A DNA stretch of 53,497 nt, taken from assembly GCA_003221635.1 (NCBI GenBank), contig QHSR01000023.1, forward strand, positions 1 to 53,497. The letters are read 5' to 3'. Each line of letters opens with the position of its first letter. Position 1 is the first letter of the stretch. Both the position numbers and the translations under genes were made by a program. Positions 24,752-33,441 of the stretch are shown here, one piece after another. The notes beneath the pieces were generated by a model. That model was not told where the DNA came from and did no database searches. It was given only the letters and a program-made list of their open reading frames with translations. The DNA is from Candidatus Rokuibacteriota bacterium. Lineage in GTDB: Bacteria > Methylomirabilota > Methylomirabilia > Rokubacteriales > CSP1-6.

Positions 24752-26358
24752 GTGCCGTGGCCCCGCCGGCGATCGAGCTGCGGAGCATCGACAAGCGGTT
24801 CGGCGACGTTCACGCCAACCGCGACGTGTCGCTCGTCGTGCGCCGAGGCACGATCCACGGCCTCGTCGGCGAGAACGGCGCCGGCAAGTCGACCCTCATG
24901 GGCATCGTGTACGGCTACTACCAGCCCGACCGCGGCGAGATCCTCGTGCGCGGCCGGCCCGCGGCCATCCGCAGCGCCCAGGGCGCGCTCGCCGCCGGGA
25001 TCGGGATGGTCCACCAGCATTTCATGCTGGTCGAGCCGTTCACGGTCCTGGAAAACGTCGTCCTCGGAATGGAGGGCGGCTTTCGCCTCGGGGCGGGTCT
25101 GGCGCGGGCGCGCGCCGAGCTGCAGCGGCTCGGGCGCGAGTACCACCTGGAGGTCGATCCCGATGCGCGGGTCGCGGATCTCTCCGTGGGCCAGCGCCAG
25201 CGCGTCGAGATCCTCAAGGCGCTCTATCGGGGCGCCGAGCTTCTCGTCCTCGACGAGCCGACCGCGGTGCTGACGCCCCAGGAGGCCGACCATCTCTTCC
25301 GGATCCTCGCGTCCCTGCGCAGCGAGGGGAAGACCGTCTTGCTCAGCACCCACAAGCTGCGCGAGATCCGCGAGGTCACCGACGTCGTCACCGTGATGCG
25401 GCAGGGGCGAGTCGTCGCCACGCTTCCCACCGCCGGGACGACGCCCGAGCAACTCGCCGAGCTGATGGTGGGCCGCACGGTGCGCCTGCACGTCGACCGG
25501 CGTCCCGCTCGGCCGGGCGACCCGGTGCTCGAGGTGACCGGGCTCGTGGTCGAGGACTCGCTCGGGGTGGAGCGCGTCAAAGGCGTCAGCTTCACGGTGC
25601 GGCGTGGCGAGATCGTGGGAGTGGCGGGCGTCGCCGGCAACGGTCAGTCGGAGCTGCTCGAGGCGCTCGCGGGCATCCGGTCGGTGAAGTCGGGGCACAT
25701 TCGCCTGAGAACCGACGACCTCACCGGGGCGGCGGCGCGCTCGCCGCGACACCTGCGAAAGCTCGGCCTCGCCCACGTGCCGGAGGACCGCCAGCGCGTG
25801 GGGCTCATCATGTCGTTCACGGCGCGCGAAAGCGCCATCCTCGGCTATCACGACGACAGCGCCTACAACGGCGTGATCCGCCTCCGCCGAGCCGCGGTCG
25901 CGTCGAGCTTCGATCGGCAAGTCACCGAGTACGATATCCGGCCCGGCGACGGCGCGCTGCCCACGTCGGCGTTCTCGGGCGGCAACCAGCAGAAGATCGT
26001 GCTGGCCCGCGAGCTCGACCGGAACCCCGATCTCCTCCTGATCGGGCAACCGACTCGTGGCGTCGACATCGGCGCGATCGAGTTCATCCATCGCCGCCTG
26101 GTGGCGCTACGCGACGCCGGCAAGGCGCTCCTGCTGATCTCGGTCGAGCTGGACGAGATCCTGGCGCTGTCCGATCGCATTCTGGTCATGCATGATGGGC
26201 GGATCGCCGGGGACGTCCCGGGCGCGGCGGCGACGGAAGGGGTGCTCGGGCTTATGATGGCCGGCGTGACCGAAACCCGGGGAAGTCCCGAGGGGGGCGC
26301 AGGGTGTGCGCCGGCCGCGCACCCGGAGCCTCCCTCGCCCGACACAGGGGGAGAATGA
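24748..26358 (+). CDS. Nucleoside-type ABC importer, double ATPase
   Basis: 536 residues with two ATP-binding domains in one chain, as in sugar/nucleoside (BMP-type) importers. First: Walker A GENGAGKST near 41, Q-loop VHQHFML, signature LSVGQRQR, Walker B LLVLDEPTA near 165. Second: degenerate Walker A AGVAGNGQSE near 293, FSGGNQQKIV, and LLIGQPTRGVD in place of a canonical Walker B DEP. This asymmetry is normal for the family. The last about 30 residues are Pro/Gly-rich and unlike the family. Starts at GTG after GGAGCC; its TGA overlaps the next start (ATGA). Partner of the BMP protein and the permeases at 32326 and 33438. Confidence 0.92.
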   Translation: MSAVAPPAIELRSIDKRFGDVHANRDVSLVVRRGTIHGLVGENGAGKSTLMGIVYGYYQPDRGEILVRGRPAAIRSAQGALAAGIGMVHQHFMLVEPFTVLENVVLGMEGGFRLGAGLARARAELQRLGREYHLEVDPDARVADLSVGQRQRVEILKALYRGAELLVLDEPTAVLTPQEADHLFRILASLRSEGKTVLLSTHKLREIREVTDVVTVMRQGRVVATLPTAGTTPEQLAELMVGRTVRLHVDRRPARPGDPVLEVTGLVVEDSLGVERVKGVSFTVRRGEIVGVAGVAGNGQSELLEALAGIRSVKSGHIRLRTDDLTGAAARSPRHLRKLGLAHVPEDRQRVGLIMSFTARESAILGYHDDSAYNGVIRLRRAAVASSFDRQVTEYDIRPGDGALPTSAFSGGNQQKIVLARELDRNPDLLLIGQPTRGVDIGAIEFIHRRLVALRDAGKALLLISVELDEILALSDRILVMHDGRIAGDVPGAAATEGVLGLMMAGVTETRGSPEGGAGCAPAAHPEPPSPDTGGE

Positions 26359-26963
26359 CCGTGCTCTTCACATGTCCCGGCCCCGCAGCGCGCGGCGGTG
26401 ATTCACGGACGACCAGAGGCCGCCGCCGGCACGTCTGCATCGACGTCCACTGCCACGTCCACTATCCGCCCGCGGACGAGATGGTGCAGAACGCCTTCCG
26501 GCGCGACGCCGAGCCGGCGATGCGGTTCACGAACGACCTGTCGCGCGAGACGAACAAGAAGCAGGCGGAGAACGTGCTCGTCTGCCTCACGTCCGTCGAG
26601 CAGCGGCTCCGCGACATGGACAAGATGGGCGTCGACGTCCAGGCGATCTCGTGCTCGCCGTTTCAGTTCATGTACTCGCTCGACCCGGAGCTCGGCCGCA
26701 AGACCGCCCGCGCCATCAACGAGAACCTGGCGGCGATCGTCCAGATGTACTCGGGCCGCTTGAACCGCCGGATGTGGTTCGACACCGCGCAGAGGCTCAG
26801 GTACACGCTCACCCGGTTCCACGGCGAGAGGTTCGAGGTCGAGGCGTGGACCAGGCACGAGTGGAAAATGATCATCGAGCCCACCGGCCCCTTGGGCGCC
26901 ACGAGACCGCCGCGGGCCACGAGCCGGGTGATCGTGTCGTGGTCGATGGTCCAGAGGGGATAG
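26355..26963 (+). pseudogene. Truncated amidohydrolase-2 gene
   Basis: The first about 130 codons (to about 26740) are a good amidohydrolase-2 N-terminus: metal motif CIDVHCHVHYP, RLRDMDKMGVDVQAISCSP and ARAINENLAAIV. Then the frame becomes the antisense of the C-terminus of the phytanoyl-CoA-dioxygenase-like gene and stops at 26963. About 200 residues, including the later metal ligands, are missing, so it should be inactive. Start overlaps the ATPase stop (ATGA) with GGGGGAGA upstream, so it was the next gene of that operon. Confidence 0.75.
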
Positions 26964-27391
26964 CTGGTCGTCGTGGTGTCGTGCCCGGCCTCGAGCACGC
27001 CCAGCGTGTGGCTGCCGGGGATGAACATCAGCGGGCCGTTGAACTCGTTCACCTCGTTCAGGAAGATCGCCACGTTCATGGCGCGCGCCTCGGGCATCTG
27101 ATCGTCGTTGAACCAGGTGCCGAAGTCCTGGTGCCACTGCCAGACGTCGCCGTCGAAGGCCATCTTGCCGTTGATCTTGAACTGGTGCATGTAGACCGGC
27201 TCGCCGAAGATCTGGACGACCGGGTCGATCATGCGCGGGTGCCGCGCCAGCCGGGCGAACGGGGCGCTGTACATGTGCGCGGCGAAGTTCGTGCGCACGG
27301 CGTCGCTGCCTTTTTCGCGCACGTTCTCCGGCCGGCGCTGCGCGTAGAGGTTCGGCACTTCAAGGCCGATGAACGCGCGCCAATGCCTCAC
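26663..27391 (-). pseudogene. Phytanoyl-CoA-dioxygenase-like gene, damaged at both ends
   Basis: The middle is a clear PhyH-type Fe(II)/2-oxoglutarate oxygenase: VYMHQFKINGKMAFDG, WHQDFGTWF with the HxD iron ligands, FNGPLMFIPGSH, and IIFHSCLVHAS with the distal His. The C-terminus is native up to about 26745 (IRRFKRPEY), then runs antisense into the amidohydrolase fragment. At the N-terminus, family resemblance begins at EVPNLYAQRRPENV, so about 30-50 expected residues are absent. A GTG overlapping the epimerase stop (GTGA, 27448-27450) starts a 20-codon reading frame in a different frame, perhaps the original start. Confidence 0.65.
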
Positions 27392-27446
27392 GCGCCGGTC
27401 CCGCTGACCTCGTCGATTGCGCCGAGTGCGCCGCCCGCGACGACTG

Positions 27447-28313
27447 TCACGTCTTCGGGGCTTTGCGCGCGATCGCGGCGATGGCGTCGGCGAAGTTCAC
27501 CTGGCTGTCGTCCTGGGGCTCGTAGCCGATTTTCGTCTTGGCGCTGGCCAGGCTCCAGAACCGATGCGTGTTGCCGCTGATGCCGTAGACGATCAGGAAC
27601 GGCACGCCGTGCTCGTCTCGGATGTCCTCGGTCTCCACCATGCGGATGGCCTGCTGGACCTGGTCGCGCCGCGAGAGATAGGCGCCGAGCGCCCGGTGCA
27701 TCACCTGGATGTCCCCCGGCTTCACGTGCTCGATGTCATCGTCGCGGGGCCCGCCGATGCGCCACTGCACCACCTCGAGCGTGCGGCCGTCGACCTTCCC
27801 GGTGGCGAAGACGAAGCCGAGCAGCTCATAGGCCGCCTTGGCCCAGCCGTACCAGTTGTCCGAGCGCGGCGGCATCTCGGGCGTGACCATGTCGACCCGC
27901 CCGTCCCAGACCAGACGCTCGTAGTAGTCCGCGGCGTGGTTGGAGCTGGCCACGACTACGCGGCGCACGCCCTCCTCGAGGGCGACGCGATAGACGTTGT
28001 ACGCGAGGGCGACGTTCTGGTGCTCGGCCCAGAACTTGGCGTCGTTGTTCGCCTGCCACGTCGTGGCGTCCATCCCGGGCGCGCGCACGTAGCCCAGGTG
28101 GATCACCGCGTCGGCGCCGCGAAAGTGCTGCCGGTACTCATTGCGATCCGGCCGGGTCAAGTCGGCGACCACCAGCCCGGGCACCTTCTCGCCGCCCCGG
28201 GCCGTGGGGGTGACGTCGATCGGCACCAGATCCCACCGCTCCGCGAGCTCCTTGAACATCCGCTGGCCCACGTAACCGGCGGCTCCGGTGATCACGACGC
28301 GTCGTTTGGCCAT
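27447..28313 (-). CDS. NAD(P)-dependent epimerase/dehydratase
   Basis: 288 residues, extended short-chain dehydrogenase type. Cofactor loop VVITGAAGYVGQ at residues 6-17, AVIHLGYVRAPG, VVVASSNHAADYY and active-site YGWAK (Tyr-x-x-x-Lys). Resembles uronate dehydrogenase/nucleoside-diphosphate-sugar epimerase-like proteins; substrate probably a sugar or sugar acid, which fits the nearby enolase-superfamily genes that often work on sugar acids. Divergent from the gene at 28449. Confidence 0.88.
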   Translation of the reverse strand: MAKRRVVITGAAGYVGQRMFKELAERWDLVPIDVTPTARGGEKVPGLVVADLTRPDRNEYRQHFRGADAVIHLGYVRAPGMDATTWQANNDAKFWAEHQNVALAYNVYRVALEEGVRRVVVASSNHAADYYERLVWDGRVDMVTPEMPPRSDNWYGWAKAAYELLGFVFATGKVDGRTLEVVQWRIGGPRDDDIEHVKPGDIQVMHRALGAYLSRRDQVQQAIRMVETEDIRDEHGVPFLIVYGISGNTHRFWSLASAKTKIGYEPQDDSQVNFADAIAAIARKAPKT

Positions 28314-28448
28314 CTCCGCCCTCCTCTCGACTACCCGGCTTCAGATCAGCACTATGTATGGCGGAGCGAAACTCGTCAACGAGATGCTCGCGCGGGCTAT
28401 GCTGTCGTTCCGGACCGTGGCCACGGTCGCGGGGCCGAGGAGGAGACC

Positions 28449-29567
28449 GTGAAGATCACGCGCGTGGAGGCGTTTCACGTGAACTGGGGCGCCGGCCGGA
28501 GCCGCAGCGCCTGGGTGCGGATCTGGACCGACGCCGGCGTCTACGGCCTCGGCGAGGCGAGCCCGATGGTGCACGGCAATGCCTCGCTCGAGATCATCGC
28601 CAGCGCCTTCACGCCCGACCTGCTGGGCGCGGACCCGCTGGAGGCGCGCGTGATCCAGGATCGACTGTTTCACCAGCACATCAAGGTCGGGCCGGAAGGC
28701 GCCTACGCGGGCGCGCTGGCCGCCGTTGACATCGCGCTGTGGGATCTCAAGGGCAAGGTGCTCGGCCAGCCCGTGTGGAAGCTCCTCGGCGGGGCGTGGC
28801 GGCGCGAGCTCCCCTTCTACGCGTCGATCGGCGGCAACGGCCAGCGGAGCGTGGACGAGGTGTGTCGCGTGGTCGAGAAGTGGCTCGAGCTCGGGCCCGC
28901 TCAGGTGAAGATTCGGTTCGACGCCGACAAGACCACGCGCGACGTGGATCTCGCCGGCGACATCGCCAAGGCGCGGGCCGTGCGCACGCTGGTGGGTGAC
29001 GGCTTCCCGCTCGCCTTCGATTCCAACAACGGCTATTCCGTGCCGGGGGCGATCCGCGTCGGCCGCGCGCTCGAGGAGCTCGGTTACGTGTGGTTCGAGG
29101 AGCCGGTGCAGCACTATCACGTCGAGAGCTTCGCCAAGGTCGCCGCCGCCCTCGATATCGCGGTCTCCGCCGGCGAGCAAGAGTACACGCTGCAGGGGAT
29201 CACGCGGCTCATCGAGGCGGGCGTCGACATCGTCCAGCCCGACATCGTGAAGACCGGCGGCTTCACCGGCCTCGGCGATATGGCGGCGCTGGCCCGCGCC
29301 TACGGCGTCGATCTCGTGCCGCACCAGACCCAGCCCTCGATCGGACACACCGCGAACCTCCACTTCGTGGCGTCGCTCACCCACTCGCATCACCCGGCGG
29401 AGTACAACGGGCCGTACGAGGTCCAGGACGTGGTGTTCAAGACACCGGTGCGGCCGAAGCACGGCAGGTTCACCCTGTCCGACGCGCCGGGCCTCGGGCT
29501 CGAGCTCGACGAGGGCGAGCTGCAAAAGCGCGTGATCCCATGGAGGTCGTCGGCCGCGAGCGCCTGA
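28449..29567 (+). CDS. Enolase-superfamily enzyme (mandelate-racemase-like)
   Basis: 372 residues. The GTG at 28449 follows GAGGAGGAGAC. Complete active site: VKIRFD, metal ligands in AFDSNNGYS, VWFEEPV and SAGEQEY, PDIVKTGG, and PHQTQPSIGHT with the acid/base His. The family dehydrates or racemises sugar acids or other alpha-hydroxy acids. TATGCT at 28398-28403 may be a -10 box. Divergent from the epimerase, convergent with the next amidohydrolase; the 60-base gap shows no clear terminator. Confidence 0.9.
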   Translation: MKITRVEAFHVNWGAGRSRSAWVRIWTDAGVYGLGEASPMVHGNASLEIIASAFTPDLLGADPLEARVIQDRLFHQHIKVGPEGAYAGALAAVDIALWDLKGKVLGQPVWKLLGGAWRRELPFYASIGGNGQRSVDEVCRVVEKWLELGPAQVKIRFDADKTTRDVDLAGDIAKARAVRTLVGDGFPLAFDSNNGYSVPGAIRVGRALEELGYVWFEEPVQHYHVESFAKVAAALDIAVSAGEQEYTLQGITRLIEAGVDIVQPDIVKTGGFTGLGDMAALARAYGVDLVPHQTQPSIGHTANLHFVASLTHSHHPAEYNGPYEVQDVVFKTPVRPKHGRFTLSDAPGLGLELDEGELQKRVIPWRSSAASA

Positions 29568-29627
29568 GCTGGTGCACCACCTACGACCGAGTCACCGACC
29601 CCGCGTCGGGGCAGATGTACTACACCG

Positions 29628-30842
29628 CTAAGGGGCACTCCACGGGGTGGACGTCAGGCGATAGAAGCGGCTCGCGTTTTCCCACATCAGCTTGCGCGTC
29701 GCCGTCTCACCCAGCGTTTGGCGCCAGCCGATCACCGTGTCCGCGTGGTCCGGGAAAATCGTCTCCGGGTGCGGGTAGTCGGAGGCGAACATGAACGCAT
29801 GATCGCGCAGCACGTCGATCGCTGCCTTCGTCAGCGCCACTCCTTCCGACAGATCGATGCTGACGAACACGCGCCCCATCTGCGCGTACTCGAGGGGCGT
29901 GTGCTTGAGAGCGGGCGACACCGAGCCTCGAACGTAGTCGATCTGTCGGGTCAAGCGCACGAGCCAGTGGGGCAGCCAGCCGTGGCCGCTCTCCAGCGCG
30001 CCGATGCGAAGACGTGGGTAGCGGTCCAGCATCCCTCCCATGAGCATGAAGGAGAGGAAGCGCTGACCGCCCCAGGTCTGGCCGGCGCAGCGGCCCATCG
30101 CCGGGTTGTCCCAGATGTCGCGGTAGCCCGGAAAGTACGGCGTTTCGATCGTGAACGCGTGGTACATGATCGGCAGGTCGGCTTCGTCGGCGGCCGCCCA
30201 GATGGGCTCGAGGTCGGGATCGTCCACCGGCATACCTTCGGGTAGCAGGGGCCACACGGCCGCCACCCAGTTCTCCCGGGCGTGCTCCTTGATCACCTGC
30301 GCGCTCCAGGCCGGGTCGGTCGCGAGCGCCAGAATCATGCTCTTCAGGCGGCGCGAATCCGCCGCGCAGTAGTCCGCCATGTAGCGGTGATAGGCGCGGT
30401 ACAGGCCCCGCGCCAGATGCGGCGCGAGCGCGGGCGCGCCGTAGGCCCATGGGCCCGGAATAATGAAGTCGATGTCGCGGCCTTCGAGGTCCATGTCCCG
30501 CAGCCGGCCCCGGGCGTTGTCCTCCGCCACACGCGAGGTGATGGGTTGTCGCGTGGCCATCTGCGTGCGTCCGGACAGGAAGCCGCGATCACCGTCGGCG
30601 TGCGTCGCCGGCGCCGACTTTTGGCCCGCCACCCGCTGCAGGCGAACGGGCTTGACCGACAGGATCGTGGACGAGCCCACGTCTTCGGCGTCGCCCCGGC
30701 CGGGGACCGTCTTGACCGTCCGCCGGTACGGCTGGAGATCGTCGATCCGCCGCTCGAGATCCTTGTCGGCGTAGCGCAGCAACACGTCCAGCGACGGATT
30801 CACGTGAGTGTCCGAATCGATCACGCGAAAGCCCTGTCTCAT
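29628..30842 (-). CDS. Amidohydrolase-2 family protein
   Basis: 404 residues. FRVIDSDTHVNP replaces the usual DxHxH by DxDxH, which keeps a metal-binding form common in this family; then IMYHAF, ALESGHGWLPHW and FASDYPHPE provide the other His and Asp ligands. Probably a cytoplasmic decarboxylase or hydrolase of the ACMSD/2,3-dihydroxybenzoate-decarboxylase type. The ATG at 30842 has GGAGGG four bases upstream, and GATACT (30864-30869) is a possible -10. Confidence 0.88.
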   Translation of the reverse strand: MRQGFRVIDSDTHVNPSLDVLLRYADKDLERRIDDLQPYRRTVKTVPGRGDAEDVGSSTILSVKPVRLQRVAGQKSAPATHADGDRGFLSGRTQMATRQPITSRVAEDNARGRLRDMDLEGRDIDFIIPGPWAYGAPALAPHLARGLYRAYHRYMADYCAADSRRLKSMILALATDPAWSAQVIKEHARENWVAAVWPLLPEGMPVDDPDLEPIWAAADEADLPIMYHAFTIETPYFPGYRDIWDNPAMGRCAGQTWGGQRFLSFMLMGGMLDRYPRLRIGALESGHGWLPHWLVRLTRQIDYVRGSVSPALKHTPLEYAQMGRVFVSIDLSEGVALTKAAIDVLRDHAFMFASDYPHPETIFPDHADTVIGWRQTLGETATRKLMWENASRFYRLTSTPWSAP

Positions 30843-30863
30843 CGTGCCCTCCGTGGGGCCGAC

Positions 30864-30869
30864 AGTATC
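30864..30869 (-). promoter_or_regulatory. -10-like box before the amidohydrolase gene
   Basis: GATACT on the reverse strand in a TGATACTGTCGG context. A near-identical TGATACAGTCGG occurs before the secreted coiled-coil gene (7563-7568). No good -35 seen. Confidence 0.3.
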
Positions 30870-30910
30870 ACGTGAAGACCAGGCGCCGCGCCCCCAGGCG
30901 CACATTCTGC

Positions 30911-30916
30911 TAGGAT
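30911..30916 (+). promoter_or_regulatory. Extended -10-like box before the MFS gene
   Basis: TGCTAGGAT (extended -10) ends seven bases before the GTG at 30924; there is no Shine-Dalgarno between them. A transcript from it would be leaderless. Confidence 0.35.
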
Positions 30917-30923
30917 CGCGCTG

Positions 30924-32117
30924 GTGCTCGGTCACCCCTCCTTCGCCTTCCTGCTGTGCTCACGGGTACTCGCCAACATGGGATTCAACATGCTGGGCGT
31001 CGCGGTGGGCTGGCAACTCTACGCGCTGACCGGCAGTGCCCTGGACCTGGGCCTGGTCGGCCTTGCGCAGTTCGTGCCGATGGTGCTCCTGACGCTGATC
31101 GTTGGACAGGTCGCCGACCGCTACGATCGTCGCCTCATCGCGGCCCTCTGCCAGCTCACCGAGGCGGCGGCCGCCGCTACGCTCATGATGGGCACCCTCG
31201 GCGGCTGGCATAGCAACACGAGCATCCTTGGCCTCGTGTCGCTCGTCGGCGCCGCGCGGGCGTTCGAGAGTCCCGCCACGACCGCGCTGGTATCCGACGT
31301 CGTGCCCCGGCCGCGCATCGCTCGCGCCATGGCATGGCTGGTCTCGGCGAACCAGACGGCGCAGATCGTCGGACCGGCGCTGGGCGGGTTCCTGTACGCG
31401 CTCGGCGCGGACGCGGCCTACCGCAGCGCGTCCGCGCTGTTCGCCCTCGCCAGCCTGTGCGCCGTCGTCGTCCGGAGCCGGCATGCGGCGCGCGCCACCG
31501 AGCCCCTGACCATGGAAAGCGTATTCTCCGGGGTCGCCTTCATCCGGAGCCGCCGTGTCCTGCTCGGCACGATGTCGCTCGATCTGTTCGCCATCCTGCT
31601 CGGAGGCGCCACGGCGCTCCTGCCCATCTACGCCCGGGACATCCTGGGCACCGGCCCGCGCGGGCTCGGCGTCTTGCGCTCGGCGCCAGCCGTCGGCGCC
31701 CTGGCCACGTCGATATTCCTCGCGCGTCAGCCCCTGCGGCGGCGGATCGGACCGACGCTGTTCCGCGCCGTCATGGTCTTCGGCGCCGCCACCGTGGCAT
31801 TCGGCGTCTCCAAGAACTTCGCGCTCTCGCTCGCCGCGCTCTGCGTCCTGGGCGCGTCGGATGTCGTCAGCGTCGTCATCCGAGCCTCGCTCGTGCAGAT
31901 CCGAACGCCCGACCGGATGCGGGGCCGAGTGAGCGCCATACACTCGTTGTTCACCGGGACCTCGAACCAGCTCGGCGCGTTCGAGTCGGGCCTGGCCGCC
32001 GCCCTCTTCGGCACGGTGCCGGCCGTGCTGCTGGGTGGGCTCGGAACGATCGCCGTGGCGGCGCTCTGGATGCTGCTCTTCCCCGAGCTGCGCCGCATAC
32101 GCCACTTCGAAGAGTGA
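30924..32117 (+). CDS. MFS transporter (EntS-like)
   Basis: 397 residues with about ten to twelve membrane segments. The loop after helix 2 reads GQVADRYDRR, the MFS motif-A region (GxxADRxxRR), and the mid-protein RVSAIHSLFTGTSNQLG is typical of EntS/MFS_3 exporters, which release siderophores or other small molecules. Starts with GTG directly after a -10-like box. The stop codon is part of the outermost paired region of repeat copy 2. Substrate unknown. Confidence 0.87.
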   Translation: MLGHPSFAFLLCSRVLANMGFNMLGVAVGWQLYALTGSALDLGLVGLAQFVPMVLLTLIVGQVADRYDRRLIAALCQLTEAAAAATLMMGTLGGWHSNTSILGLVSLVGAARAFESPATTALVSDVVPRPRIARAMAWLVSANQTAQIVGPALGGFLYALGADAAYRSASALFALASLCAVVVRSRHAARATEPLTMESVFSGVAFIRSRRVLLGTMSLDLFAILLGGATALLPIYARDILGTGPRGLGVLRSAPAVGALATSIFLARQPLRRRIGPTLFRAVMVFGAATVAFGVSKNFALSLAALCVLGASDVVSVVIRASLVQIRTPDRMRGRVSAIHSLFTGTSNQLGAFESGLAAALFGTVPAVLLGGLGTIAVAALWMLLFPELRRIRHFEE

Positions 32118-32316
32118 CGCGTAGTGGCCGTGGGCCGCGGGTCAGGTTGACGGGTGCGCTGGGGGTCGAAGGGACCCGTTCCCGGCACGCGGCGACGGGA
32201 GTGGAGCGCCCGGATGGAGCCCAGCCGCACCGGAGCAGCGAACGCGTGCCGCGTGGTCCTCTCGACCCCCAACGCACCCGTCGACCTGACCCGCGGCCCA
32301 CGGTTACTGCGCGTCG
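32115..32316 (+). repeat. Structured intergenic repeat, copy 2
   Basis: Bases 32128-32169 pair with 32262-32303 over 42 positions with one C-A mismatch and one G-U pair, and the stem can extend outward to 32115/32316 with a few more G-U pairs, taking in the MFS stop codon. The 92-nt core differs from copy 1 at fewer than ten positions. Internal helices: 32183-32191 with 32243-32251, and 32175-32180 with 32194-32199. Same orientation as copy 1. Confidence 0.8.
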
Positions 32317-32325
32317 ACTTCGACG

Positions 32326-33441
32326 ATGGAGAGCGCGATAATCCGCGGGGTGAGAGCGTCGGTTTCGAGTCGCACCCGGCTCCGCTGGGTCGCTCCGGCG
32401 CTGTTGCCGGTGATCAACCTCGTCCTGGCGTTGCTGCTCTCCGCGGCCGTGGTCCGCCTGATCGGCGAGAGTCCCGCGCGGGCCCTCTGGCTTCTCGCGA
32501 GCGGCGCGTTCGGCAGCGCCGAGGCCGTCGGCTACACGCTCTACTACGCGACCAACTTCGTCTTCACGGGTCTGGCCGTCGCCGTCGCCTTTCATGGGGG
32601 GCTGTTCAACATCGGCGCGGAGGGCCAGGCGTACCTCGGCGGTCTCGGCGTGGGGTTGCTCTGCCTCGGGGCCGGCGGCTGGCCGACGGCGCTGGTCGTC
32701 CTAGCCGCCGCCGTCCTGGCGGCGGCCGGCGGCGCGGCCTGGGCGTTCGTGCCCGCCTGGCTCCAGGCCCGACGCGGCAGCCACGTCGTCATCACGACGA
32801 TCATGTTCAACTTCATCGCCTCGGCGCTGATGTCACATCTGCTCGTCAACGTCCTGATCAAGCCGGGTCAGCAATCGCCGGAGACGCGTGAGTTCGATCC
32901 GAGCACGTGGCTGCCCCAGCTCCACGACGTGGCGCGCTCGCTGGGCTGGGAGATCGGCCGCTCGCCGCTCAATCTCTCGTTGGTCGTCGCCCTGGCGGCC
33001 GGCGCCGTGGTCTGGATCTATCTCTGGCACACGCGCTGGGGCTACGAGCTGCGGGCCCTCGGCTACAACGAGACGGCCGCCGTGTACGGCGGCATTCGGC
33101 CCGCGACGACGGTGATCGTGGCGATGTCGATCTCCGGGGCGCTCGCCGGGCTGATGAGCCTCAACGAGGTCATGGGGGTGCAGCATCGTTTGCTCCTCAA
33201 CTTCCCCGGCGGCGCCGGGTACGTCGGTATCGCCGTGGCGTTGATGGGACGCAATCATCCACTGGGAATCGTGCTGGCGGCGATCCTGCTCGGCGCCCTG
33301 TACCAGGGCGGATCCGAGCTGTCGTTCGACATGCCGACCCTCACGCGCGACATGGTCGTGGTCATCCAGGGGCTGATCATTCTCGTCTGCGGCGCCCTCG
33401 AGCACGCGCTCCGCCGGCCCCTGGAGGCTTTCGTCCGATGA
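32326..33441 (+). CDS. Nucleoside-type ABC importer permease 1
   Basis: 371 residues, about eight to ten membrane segments (BPD_transp_2 family). Family signatures: VAFHGGLFNIGAEGQ near residue 90, VVITTIMFNFIASAL, LRALGYNETAAVYGGI, and ALAGLMSLNEVMG. It forms the channel with the next permease. GGAG precedes nothing clear; the start lies ten bases after repeat copy 2. Its TGA overlaps the ATG of permease 2 (ATGA). Confidence 0.92.
   Translation: MESAIIRGVRASVSSRTRLRWVAPALLPVINLVLALLLSAAVVRLIGESPARALWLLASGAFGSAEAVGYTLYYATNFVFTGLAVAVAFHGGLFNIGAEGQAYLGGLGVGLLCLGAGGWPTALVVLAAAVLAAAGGAAWAFVPAWLQARRGSHVVITTIMFNFIASALMSHLLVNVLIKPGQQSPETREFDPSTWLPQLHDVARSLGWEIGRSPLNLSLVVALAAGAVVWIYLWHTRWGYELRALGYNETAAVYGGIRPATTVIVAMSISGALAGLMSLNEVMGVQHRLLLNFPGGAGYVGIAVALMGRNHPLGIVLAAILLGALYQGGSELSFDMPTLTRDMVVVIQGLIILVCGALEHALRRPLEAFVR

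Noticed and set aside
26280-26345. GC-rich imperfect hairpin at the end of the ATPase gene as a riboswitch or terminator
   Set aside because: It lies inside coding sequence, has a bulged stem and no T-run; too weak to call.
32115-32316. Repeat elements as simple intrinsic terminators
   Set aside because: No T-run follows the stems, the loop is 92 nt and conserved, and copy 3 is inverted relative to its upstream gene.
32154-32891. + strand frame crossing repeat copy 2 as a gene
   Set aside because: Its start lies in the repeat stem and the rest is out of frame within the permease gene.
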